Numbered from the stretch's first letter, positions 1-4,572 are shown. The stretch is 6,351 bases of DNA from Brachyspira catarrhinii (GCF_005518285.1 NZ_SJDU01000117.1:1-6351); one strand, 5' to 3'. Notes: a model not told the origin generated them from the sequence alone. Numbers and translations: made by a program.

Positions 1-765
1 AAATTGGAATCTTTAATAAATAAAAATACGGTTGCGATTATTCCAGTTAATTTATTCGGACAATGCGCAAATTACGACATTATACTCGATATTGCAAAAA
101 AGAATAATATTTTCGTTATAGAAGACGCATGCCAATCTTTTGGAGCGAGTTATAAAAGCGTAAAATCCTGCTCGGGCAAATTGGGAGACATTGCCGTGAC
201 TTCGTTTTTTCCCGCTAAACCTTTGGGTTGTTTCGGAGACGGCGGAATGGTTTTTACGAATAACGAAGAATATTACAAAAACCTTAAACAACTTCGACAT
301 CACGGAGACGAAGGCGGAATGGTTCATGTCAAATTGGGAACTACGGGAAGATTGGATAATTTGCAAGCTGGAATACTTTTGGAAAAATTTAAGGGTTTTG
401 AAGAAGATATGAATCATAGAAGAGAAGCCGCCAAATATTATAACGAAAAATTAAAAGACATAGTTAAAGTTCCAGAAGTCGCCGAATATACCGAGTCCGT
501 TCATGCTCAATATGTTATTCAAGTCAAAGAAAATAGAGACGAAGTGAGAAAAAAATTAAGCGAGCTTGGAGTTCCAACGGCGCTTTACTATCCTCATCCT
601 ATTCATTTAGCGCCAGTTTTAATCGAAAAATTGGGTTATAAAGAAGGAGACATGCCGAAATCGGAATACGCTTCCAAACATAATATAGCGCTCCCTATAG
701 ACAACGACATTCTTAAAGAAGAGCAGGATATTGTTATAGACGCTTTGAAAAAAATCTTAAAATAA
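1..765 (+). CDS. DegT/DnrJ/EryC1/StrS family sugar-nucleotide aminotransferase (WbpE-like), 5'-truncated
   Basis: This is a PLP-dependent fold-type I aminotransferase of the family that aminates keto-sugar nucleotides in the cytoplasm, supplying amino sugars for O-antigen or surface glycans. The reading frame is open to the left edge, so about 110 N-terminal residues of a roughly 360-residue family protein are missing; the TTG at position 4 is not a real start. Counting from that codon, VIEDACQSFGA (38-48) holds the PLP-binding Asp41 and Gln44. SFFPAKPLGCFGDGG (67-81) holds the Schiff-base lysine, Lys72, and GRLDNLQAG (about 115-123) is the usual motif after it. The PAKPLGC(F/Y)GDGG wording is typical of the WbpE/WlbC branch, which acts on UDP-3-keto-glucuronate sugars, but the substrate cannot be fixed from this fragment. 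It ends in TAA with no obvious terminator. The family call is firm; the substrate is inference. Confidence 0.9.
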   Translation, partial: KLESLINKNTVAIIPVNLFGQCANYDIILDIAKKNNIFVIEDACQSFGASYKSVKSCSGKLGDIAVTSFFPAKPLGCFGDGGMVFTNNEEYYKNLKQLRHHGDEGGMVHVKLGTTGRLDNLQAGILLEKFKGFEEDMNHRREAAKYYNEKLKDIVKVPEVAEYTESVHAQYVIQVKENRDEVRKKLSELGVPTALYYPHPIHLAPVLIEKLGYKEGDMPKSEYASKHNIALPIDNDILKEEQDIVIDALKKILK

Positions 766-874
766 AAAGTTTAAAAATAAATAATTTTAAAATTAATTTA
801 AAAACCAAAAATATTTTAAAAGTAAAAATTTTTAAATAAAAATTTTTTAACAAATAATTTTTTATTTTATTTTT

Positions 875-903
875 TTACCTTTCAAAAATTATGCTGTTAT
901 ATA
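875..903 (+). promoter_or_regulatory. Candidate promoter of SOD-like gene 1
   Basis: TTACCT (875-880), a 17-base spacer, and TATATA (898-903) preceded by TG plus one base (895-897) form an extended -10 promoter with a weak -35. The same arrangement with the same spacing recurs at 1653-1681. Start of transcription would be near 910, leaving a short leader of about 30 bases. AT richness makes chance matches easy, so confidence is limited. Confidence 0.4.
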
Positions 904-913
904 TAACATATAA
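897..913 (+). promoter_or_regulatory. AT-rich dyad overlapping the -10 of gene 1 (possible operator)
   Basis: TTATATATAACATATAA is an imperfect inverted repeat of the form TTAT-N9-ATAA; the perfect 14-base palindrome TGTTATATATAACA (895-908) overlaps it. Equivalent elements lie at the same place in front of the two other SOD-family genes. It resembles Fur/PerR-family operators in general form only. Confidence 0.3.
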
Positions 914-943
914 AACCAATTACTTCAAAGGAGGAGTAAAACC

Positions 944-1426
944 ATGACCAAAATTTTAAAAGTCTTATCAATCTTGAGCGTTGCCTCTTTAATATGTTTC
1001 GCTCAAGTAAAACCGAATTCCATTACTAAAGATATAGTGGAATTGGACGAAAGAGGCGAGGGAAAGAAAGTCGGAACTATAACGGTTACCGAAACTACAA
1101 ACGGAGTGTCCATCGATTTGGAAGCTAAAGGTTTGGCTTTAGAATCTGGAGTGGCGGAACTTCATTTGTATGGAAACAATTCTCCGCAAGTTACGGAAAC
1201 TGCGGAAGCTGATTCGGTTAGCGGCGGAGGATTGGGCGAAGATATTAGCGATTTGGGAGCTTTAATGGTTAACGCCGATGGTAGTATAAGTCAAACGGTC
1301 GTAAGCGATGGAATCAAATTTTCCGATATTGAGGGAAAATCCCTAGTTATTACGGACGAAGTTGACAACTATGCGAATAGCCCCGCAGACGGAAGCGAAG
1401 AACCTTTATATGTTGCAAGCTTTTAA
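944..1426 (+). CDS. Exported SodC-fold protein lacking metal ligands (SOD-like paralog 1)
   Basis: This 160-residue protein starts at ATG 944, with AAAGGAGGAG (927-936) nine bases upstream of the start. Residues 1-20 are a signal peptide, with probable signal-peptidase-I cleavage after CFA20 before Gln21. The mature part aligns throughout with the SodC at 2441-2977: shared blocks include VGTITVTET, GGGLG, NADGSISQTVV and LYVA-F. Of the catalytic ligands only His74 of the HxH pair survives; the second is Tyr76. The zinc loop with its three His and one Asp is replaced by four residues (EDIS), the last copper His is Thr137, and the active-site Arg position is Pro154. It therefore should not bind Cu/Zn in the SodC way or dismutate superoxide. 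The frame, ribosome-binding site and terminator are intact, so it looks maintained rather than decaying. Its role is unknown; a binding or structural function on the Ig-like beta-sandwich is plausible inference. Confidence 0.85.
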   Translation: MTKILKVLSILSVASLICFAQVKPNSITKDIVELDERGEGKKVGTITVTETTNGVSIDLEAKGLALESGVAELHLYGNNSPQVTETAEADSVSGGGLGEDISDLGALMVNADGSISQTVVSDGIKFSDIEGKSLVITDEVDNYANSPADGSEEPLYVASF

Positions 1427-1450
1427 TTGTAGTTAATCTTCATAATTCCT

Positions 1451-1487
1451 ACCCATGCTTGAAATATAGCATGGGTTTTTTATTTTT
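1451..1487 (+). terminator. Rho-independent terminator of SOD-like gene 1
   Basis: The perfect stem CCCATGCT (1452-1459) / AGCATGGG (1468-1475), extendable by one A-T pair, has the eight-base loop TGAAATAT and is followed by a T-rich tract. It sits 25 bases after the stop codon. The reverse strand lacks a T tract, so it works in the plus direction only. Confidence 0.9.
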
Positions 1488-1608
1488 AAAATATAATTCA
1501 TAAAATGTATTTAAAGAATTCTAAAAATATTTTTCAAAAATGTTTTAAAGAATTATTAATTAATTTTTAATTAGATTATATTTTATACGATTAAAAAATT
1601 CTACATTC
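1488..1608. other. Featureless AT-rich spacer between terminator and next leader
   Basis: I see no open frame with a ribosome-binding site, no stable hairpin and no promoter I would defend in this stretch. It holds short A/T runs and an eight-base direct repeat (AAAGAATT) that is unremarkable at this composition. Confidence 0.6.
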
Positions 1609-1652
1609 AAAAAATTTTTTAACAAATAAATTTTATTTTTTTATTTTATTTT

Positions 1653-1681
1653 TTACCTTTCAAAAATTAAGCTGTTATATA
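1653..1681 (+). promoter_or_regulatory. Candidate promoter of SOD-like gene 2
   Basis: TTACCT (1653-1658), a 17-base spacer, and TATATA (1676-1681) with an upstream TG (1673-1674) match the gene 1 promoter in sequence and spacing. The ATG at 1681 lies inside this promoter and cannot be the start codon. Confidence 0.4.
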
Positions 1682-1691
1682 TGATATATAA
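1675..1691 (+). promoter_or_regulatory. Perfect 8-1-8 inverted repeat overlapping the -10 of gene 2 (possible operator)
   Basis: TTATATATGATATATAA is a perfect eight-base inverted repeat around a central G. It lies exactly where gene 1 has its imperfect version (897-913) and gene 3 has a related one (2379-2395). The geometry is reminiscent of the B. subtilis PerR box, TTATAATnATTATAA, but the half-sites differ. Confidence 0.35.
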
Positions 1692-1707
1692 AACCAAATT
1701 ACTTCAA

Positions 1708-1713
1708 AGGAGG
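1708..1713 (+). promoter_or_regulatory. Ribosome-binding site that fixes the start of SOD-like gene 2
   Basis: AGGAGG stands nine bases before the ATG at 1723 and is identical in sequence and spacing to that of gene 1. It decides against the upstream in-frame ATG at 1681, which would put the ribosome-binding site inside the coding sequence and spoil the signal peptide. Confidence 0.9.
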
Positions 1714-1722
1714 AGTAAAACC

Positions 1723-2292
1723 ATGACCAAAATTTTAAAAATCCTATTAGTGTTGAGCTTTGCATCTTTAGTATGCTTCGCTCAAGCTAGACGAGGCGCC
1801 ACTAATCAGGCGGGAACAAATTCCGTAACTCAAACGAGACAAGGTTCTACTAATCAAGCGGGAACGAATTCCGCTCAAGTAAAACCTAATTCTACGACTA
1901 AAAACCTCGTAGAATTAAACCAAAGAGGAGCGGGAAAGAAAATCGGAACTATAACGGTTACCGAAACGGCGGATGGAATATCCATCGAAGTAAAAGCCGC
2001 TGGACTAACCGCGCAAGCTGGACAAGTAGGTTTTCATTTGCATGACAAAAATTCTGTAAGACCTACTAAAGACGCAAGCGGAAAAACGGTAGTAGGCGGA
2101 GGATTAGGAGCGGATATAGGAGATTTAGGCTCTTTGACCGTTAATGCGGACGGAAGCATAAATCAAACGGTATCAAGCGCAAATATCAAATATTCCGATT
2201 TAACGGGAAAATCTTTGGTTATTTACGCTAACGCGGACGCAACCGCAACTGGAGGAAGCAGAACAATTATATACGCCGCGGCTATATTCTAA
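1723..2292 (+). CDS. Exported SodC-fold protein with N-terminal repeat and no zinc loop (SOD-like paralog 2)
   Basis: This is a 189-residue protein when started at ATG 1723, where the ribosome-binding site and signal peptide agree with gene 1. Residues 1-20 are a signal peptide, probably cut after CFA20. Residues 22-52 are an insert absent from both paralogs, containing two 12-residue units ending TNQAGTNS (23-34 and 39-50) joined by VTQT. The SodC-like domain follows, with GFHLH (103-107) retaining both copper histidines of the HxH pair. The zinc loop is reduced to ADIG (130-133), the last copper His is Tyr168, and the segment containing the SodC DNYTDNP motif and active-site Arg is rewritten. 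A normal dinuclear site is impossible; HxH alone might still bind a metal weakly. Much of it is closer to gene 3 than gene 1 is, including one identical stretch of about 40 bases. Function is unknown; SOD activity is unlikely. Confidence 0.85.
   Translation: MTKILKILLVLSFASLVCFAQARRGATNQAGTNSVTQTRQGSTNQAGTNSAQVKPNSTTKNLVELNQRGAGKKIGTITVTETADGISIEVKAAGLTAQAGQVGFHLHDKNSVRPTKDASGKTVVGGGLGADIGDLGSLTVNADGSINQTVSSANIKYSDLTGKSLVIYANADATATGGSRTIIYAAAIF
1789..1872 (+). repeat. In-frame two-copy repeat coding for R(R/Q)G(A/S)TNQAGTNS
   Basis: Two 36-base units (1789-1824 and 1837-1872) separated by 12 bases encode nearly the same dodecapeptide. Several differences between the copies are silent, so the duplication is not brand new, and the peptide has been kept while the DNA drifted. 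The segment is rich in Asn, Gln, Thr, Ser and Gly and is probably extended or disordered. Confidence 0.9.
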
Positions 2293-2353
2293 TCCATAAC
2301 GGATAATCCTTGTAATTGCCCCATGCTTGAAACATAGCATGGGTTTTTGTTTT
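2281..2353 (+). repeat. 3'-flank direct repeat, copy 1 (after gene 2)
   Basis: From the last codons (GCTATATTCTAA) through the terminator, this block matches 2966-3039 with only about four substitutions and one indel by eye. The 3' flank of gene 1 matches only in the hairpin. Confidence 0.85.
2320..2353 (+). terminator. Rho-independent terminator of SOD-like gene 2
   Basis: The stem CCCATGCT (2320-2327) / AGCATGGG (2336-2343), with loop TGAAACAT, is followed by TTTTTGTTTT. The stem is identical to those after genes 1 and 3, and the loop is identical to that after gene 3. Confidence 0.92.
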
Positions 2354-2364
2354 AAAATTTTTAA

Positions 2365-2393
2365 TTGCAAAATATTATTTATTATGATATAAT
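2365..2393 (+). promoter_or_regulatory. Promoter of sodC (gene 3)
   Basis: TTGCAA (2365-2370), a 17-base spacer, and a perfect TATAAT (2388-2393) preceded by TGA (2385-2387) form a strong extended -10 promoter. Transcription should begin near 2400, giving a leader of about 40 bases. It is a better match to consensus than the promoters of genes 1 and 2. Confidence 0.65.
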
Positions 2394-2395
2394 AA
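2379..2395 (+). promoter_or_regulatory. 7-3-7 inverted repeat covering the sodC -10 (possible operator)
   Basis: TTATTATGATATAATAA has perfect seven-base arms around GAT and covers the whole -10 hexamer, so a bound protein would block RNA polymerase. It shares the TTAT-N9-ATAA form with the elements before genes 1 and 2. A -10 box is itself AT-rich, which raises the chance of coincidence. Confidence 0.35.
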
Positions 2396-2440
2396 TCCGA
2401 TATTAAAAGATAAAATTACTCTTATAAGGAGGAGTAAACC

Positions 2441-2977
2441 ATGACAAAAATTTTAAAAGTCTTATTAATCTTGAGTTTTGCAGCTTTAATAAGTTGTTCT
2501 GAAGAGAAAGCTAATTCTACGACTAAAGATATTGTGGAATTAAACGAAAACGGAGCGGGAGATAAAGTCGGAACTATAACGGTTACCGAAACGGCGGATG
2601 GAATATCCATAGAAGTAAGCGCTACTGGATTAAACGCTCAAGCGGGACAAGTGGGTTTTCATTTGCATGAAAAAAATTCTCCAGAACCTACCGAAGACGC
2701 TAACGGCAATATGGTAATCGGCGGAGGATTAGGCGGACATTGGGACCCAGACAATACGGGAACGCATGCTGGTCCCGAAGGAAACGGACACAGAGGAGAT
2801 TTGGACGCTTTGACAATTAACGCTGACGGAAGTATAAGTCAAACCGTAGTAAGTTCAAAAATTAAATATTCCGATGTTGCTGGAAGGTCTTTCGTTATTC
2901 ATGCAAATCCCGATAATTACACGGATAATCCCGTAAACGGAGGAAGCGGAGCGCGTTTATATGTCGCTATATTCTAA
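2441..2977 (+). CDS. sodC: Cu/Zn superoxide dismutase, predicted lipoprotein, all metal ligands intact
   Basis: This enzyme converts superoxide to oxygen and hydrogen peroxide outside the cytoplasm. The 178-residue protein starts at ATG 2441, with AGGAGG (2427-2432) eight bases before it. Residues 1-18 are a signal peptide ending in LIS before Cys19, a lipobox acceptable by spirochaete standards, so the protein is probably anchored in a membrane facing the periplasm or surface. The SodC domain covers about 30-178. Copper ligands are His74, His76, His100 (bridging) and His154; zinc ligands are His100, His109, His117 and Asp120. Asp162 (second sphere) and active-site Arg172 are present. GGHWDP, THAGP, GHRGD, VIHAN and GGSGARL are the family motifs. 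The only cysteine is the lipidated Cys19: positions normally holding the structural disulfide are Pro81 and Tyr174/Val175. It sits after two degenerate paralogs and has its own promoter and terminator. Activity is expected from the ligands but not proven. Confidence 0.93.
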   Translation: MTKILKVLLILSFAALISCSEEKANSTTKDIVELNENGAGDKVGTITVTETADGISIEVSATGLNAQAGQVGFHLHEKNSPEPTEDANGNMVIGGGLGGHWDPDNTGTHAGPEGNGHRGDLDALTINADGSISQTVVSSKIKYSDVAGRSFVIHANPDNYTDNPVNGGSGARLYVAIF

Positions 2978-3039
2978 TCGATAACGGATAATCATTGTAA
3001 TTTGCCCATGCTTGAAACATAGCATGGGTTTTTGTTTTT
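2966..3039 (+). repeat. 3'-flank direct repeat, copy 2 (after sodC)
   Basis: This is the partner of 2281-2353. It covers the last four sense codons, the stop codon, the short spacer and the terminator of gene 3. Confidence 0.85.
3005..3039 (+). terminator. Rho-independent terminator of sodC
   Basis: The stem CCCATGCT (3005-3012) / AGCATGGG (3021-3028), with loop TGAAACAT, is followed by TTTTTGTTTTT. It is the third copy of the same hairpin. Confidence 0.92.
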
Positions 3040-3110
3040 AAACGGCTTTTTAAATTGGAATTCTATTTTAAAGCGTTAAAAAAATTATTAATAAATTATA
3101 TTAAATATAT

Positions 3111-3138
3111 TTGCTTTTTATTAAAATTATTATATTAT
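3111..3138 (+). promoter_or_regulatory. Candidate promoter of the outer-membrane barrel gene
   Basis: TTGCTT (3111-3116), a 16-base spacer, and TATTAT (3133-3138) give a plausible sigma70-type promoter about 46 bases before the start codon. Several overlapping A/T hexamers could serve as the -10, so the exact choice is uncertain. Confidence 0.35.
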
Positions 3139-3170
3139 ATAACTTAACATAATATTTTATTTTTATTTTT

Positions 3171-3174
3171 GGAG
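3171..3174 (+). promoter_or_regulatory. Ribosome-binding site that fixes the barrel-gene start
   Basis: GGAG lies nine bases before the ATG at 3184. The upstream in-frame TTG (3169-3171) overlaps this site and would add five residues before the Met-Lys-Lys of the signal peptide, so it is not the start. Confidence 0.8.
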
Positions 3175-3183
3175 AATCAATTA

Positions 3184-3822
3184 ATGAAAAAAATTATTTT
3201 AATATCGACTCTTTTGATTATATGCGTTAGTCCGAGTTTATTCGCTAAAAAAGGTTTCGGAGCTGATTTGACGGTATCTCTCGGAGCGGGTATAGGATTC
3301 TTTCATGGAGATACAAATAAATATCCTAACGGCGGTTTTGAGTTTGGAGTATATTTAAAACCAAATTATTACTTTGAATTTTCCGCTCTATCTTTCGGAT
3401 TATCTTTGGAGGTCGGCTATCAGAGAGATATTTATGCATATAAAAACGAAAAGAGTAAAGGTAACGCCACTTTCGACAGTTTCGCTTTAGGTTTTATTCC
3501 AAAAATAGATGTTTTATTTTTATCGGTGGGATTCGGCGGAGGAGTTAAATTCCCGCTCGGAGGCAATTTATCTACTACCGATATTTACGGCGGAAAACGA
3601 TTAGAAAAATACGGCTACAACGAATTAAAAGAAAATTTTGGAAATACTCTAATTATTCCTTATGTTAAAGCGAGTTTGGATTTTATGCTCTTGCCTAATG
3701 TGGCTTTGGGAGTTTATATTGCCTACGATATTCCCGTAATGACATATCCAAACGATAATTCAAATACAAATATTAAATTTTCTTCTTTAGATATTGGCGG
3801 ACAGATTACATTGAGATTTTAA
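3184..3822 (+). CDS. Small outer-membrane beta-barrel protein, family not recognised
   Basis: This 212-residue protein starts at ATG 3184. Residues 1-21 form a clear signal peptide (MKK, a hydrophobic core, then SLFA before Lys22). Cys14 lies inside the core without a proper lipobox, so lipidation is unlikely. The rest alternates hydrophobic and small or polar residues in short aromatic-rich segments typical of transmembrane beta strands, for example near residues 27-40, 50-79, 98-121 and 158-182. It ends in QITLRF, with the terminal Phe expected of BAM-inserted outer-membrane proteins. Size and strand count suggest a barrel of roughly eight strands. The specific function (porin-like, adhesin or structural) cannot be told. 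It is transcribed independently of sodC and converges on rimM, with the two stop codons touching. Confidence 0.75.
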   Translation: MKKIILISTLLIICVSPSLFAKKGFGADLTVSLGAGIGFFHGDTNKYPNGGFEFGVYLKPNYYFEFSALSFGLSLEVGYQRDIYAYKNEKSKGNATFDSFALGFIPKIDVLFLSVGFGGGVKFPLGGNLSTTDIYGGKRLEKYGYNELKENFGNTLIIPYVKASLDFMLLPNVALGVYIAYDIPVMTYPNDNSNTNIKFSSLDIGGQITLRF

Positions 3823-4329
3823 TTAATCGTCAAAAATAGGTTTTTGAATTATCTCTATAGTTTTATTTATTTTGTCGGCTTTTCCGAAGTAAGCTTTGAC
3901 GAAAGGAATCGAAACTTTTTTTTTGTTTTCGGCAAGAACGATATTAAAAACATAATTCGAAGGCAAACTATAAATATCCACAATCTCGCCGTAAATATTT
4001 TTATTTTCATCTATTATTTTATAACCCGTTAGTTCCGCCTCGTAAAAAGTCTCTTCGTCCAATTTGGGCAAATATTTAGAATCGATATAAATGTCGCATC
4101 CGATAAGTTCTTTTGCCAATTCAATATTTTCGATGTCTTTTATTTGAAAAACGAAAGATTTATTTTTTTTCTTTATTTTAAGAATTATGAATTCTTTACC
4201 GTTTATTATGACGGGAGTATTTTCGCTTAAAACGGGAAGAGAGGCGAAATAACTTTTATCTTTAAAAGAAATTTCAACCTCTCCTTTTAATCCATGTAAA
4301 CTTTTTATGCTCGAATAAAAAATAATCAA
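3823..4329 (-). CDS. rimM: Ribosome maturation factor RimM
   Basis: RimM binds ribosomal protein S19 in the 30S head and helps late 30S assembly and 16S rRNA processing in the cytoplasm. The 168-residue length is normal for the family. The N-terminal beta-barrel begins with the signature SLHGLKGEVEI (10-20). The C-terminal PRC-barrel begins around ETFYEAELTGYKI (93-105) and ends with SIPFVKAYFGKADKINKTIEI. The start is TTG at 4329, which overlaps the khpA stop as TTGA; only four codons separate it from an upstream in-frame stop and no ATG is available, so the TTG start and translational coupling to khpA are well supported. Its TAA abuts the stop of the convergent barrel gene. In many bacteria trmD and rplS follow rimM; here they do not. 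Confidence 0.93.
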   Translation of the reverse strand: MIIFYSSIKSLHGLKGEVEISFKDKSYFASLPVLSENTPVIINGKEFIILKIKKKNKSFVFQIKDIENIELAKELIGCDIYIDSKYLPKLDEETFYEAELTGYKIIDENKNIYGEIVDIYSLPSNYVFNIVLAENKKKVSIPFVKAYFGKADKINKTIEIIQKPIFDD

Positions 4330-4565
4330 TCGTCTATAATCTCAAGCATTACTCGTTTACCGCTTTTCATGGAAGTGGCAAAAAGAATGGTTCGCAATGC
4401 GCTTGCTATACGACCTCTTTTACCGATAATCTTACCTATGTCGCTTGGGCTTACTTTTAACTCAAGAATTGTGCTTTTCTCTCCTTCGATAACTTTTACA
4501 TTGACTCCATTCGGGTCGTCAACCAATCTTTTAGCCAAAAATTCTATCAACTCTTTTTCTTCCAT
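4326..4565 (-). CDS. khpA: KH-domain RNA-binding protein KhpA (YlqC family)
   Basis: This is a small single-KH RNA-binding protein. In Gram-positive bacteria KhpA partners with KhpB and affects RNA stability and cell division; its role in spirochaetes is inferred. The 79-residue protein starts at ATG 4565. An in-frame TTG two codons earlier (4571) is rejected because it lies only two bases from GGAG, whereas the ATG has AGGAGA (4573-4578) seven bases away. VSPSDIGKIIGKRGRIASAL (38-57) contains the KH GxxG loop, Gly48-Lys-Arg-Gly51, preceded by the usual IGKIIG helix. It lies 47 bases after rpsP and overlaps the rimM start by three bases, in the classic rpsP-khpA-rimM order. Confidence 0.93.
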   Translation of the reverse strand: MEEKELIEFLAKRLVDDPNGVNVKVIEGEKSTILELKVSPSDIGKIIGKRGRIASALRTILFATSMKSGKRVMLEIIDD

Positions 4566-4572
4566 TTGCAAT

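Larger units (their letters stand above)
766..943. other. AT-rich intergenic region after the aminotransferase
   Basis: This non-coding stretch is almost entirely A and T. I see no stable GC-containing hairpin that would end the aminotransferase transcript. The right part, from about 838, belongs to the upstream block shared with the second SOD-like gene and carries its candidate promoter. Confidence 0.6.
838..964 (+). repeat. Upstream direct repeat, copy 1 (leader of SOD-like gene 1)
   Basis: The stretch from the A-run before TTTTTTAACAAATAA through the first codons (ATGACCAAAATTTTAAAA) is nearly identical to 1609-1743, with a few substitutions and small indels. It contains the promoter, the dyad element, the ribosome-binding site and the start of the signal peptide. 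It shows that genes 1 and 2 arose by duplication that included the regulatory region. Confidence 0.85.
1609..1743 (+). repeat. Upstream direct repeat, copy 2 (leader of SOD-like gene 2)
   Basis: This is the partner of 838-964. The two copies agree from the A/T run through the ribosome-binding site and the first six codons, differing by scattered substitutions and small indels in A/T runs. The leader of the third paralog resembles them only around the ribosome-binding site and start codon. Confidence 0.85.

Noticed and set aside
52..417. Long open frame on the minus strand opposite the aminotransferase
   Set aside because: It is a shadow of a clear conserved gene, with no ribosome-binding site and no recognisable protein features. 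The same applies to antisense frames at 2422-2610, 3844-4032, 4369-4671 and 5531-5728.
1681..1722. An in-frame ATG at 1681 extending SOD-like gene 2 by 14 residues
   Set aside because: It lies in the -10 region, has no ribosome-binding site, and would bury the perfect AGGAGG and place a charged segment before the signal peptide. The paralog starts at the equivalent of 1723.
1786..1878. Curlin-like amyloid repeats in the gene 2 insert
   Set aside because: The Gln/Gly/Asn flavour is suggestive, but the spacing does not match the Q-x-G-x2-N-x-A curlin pattern (Arg stands at the Gln position) and there are only two units.
944..2292. Calling the two ligand-poor SOD paralogs pseudogenes
   Set aside because: Frames are intact from start to stop, and ribosome-binding sites, leaders and terminators are preserved. 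The large deletion is clean and in frame, so loss of enzyme activity does not mean loss of the gene.
3169..3183. A TTG start for the barrel gene
   Set aside because: It overlaps the ribosome-binding site of the better ATG at 3184, which gives a standard MKK signal peptide.
3830..3847. Hairpin TCAAAAA/TTTTTGA just after the barrel gene as a terminator
   Set aside because: The stem is seven pairs, nearly all A-T, with a four-base loop and no separate T tract. It lies inside the rimM coding region and is expected by chance at this composition.
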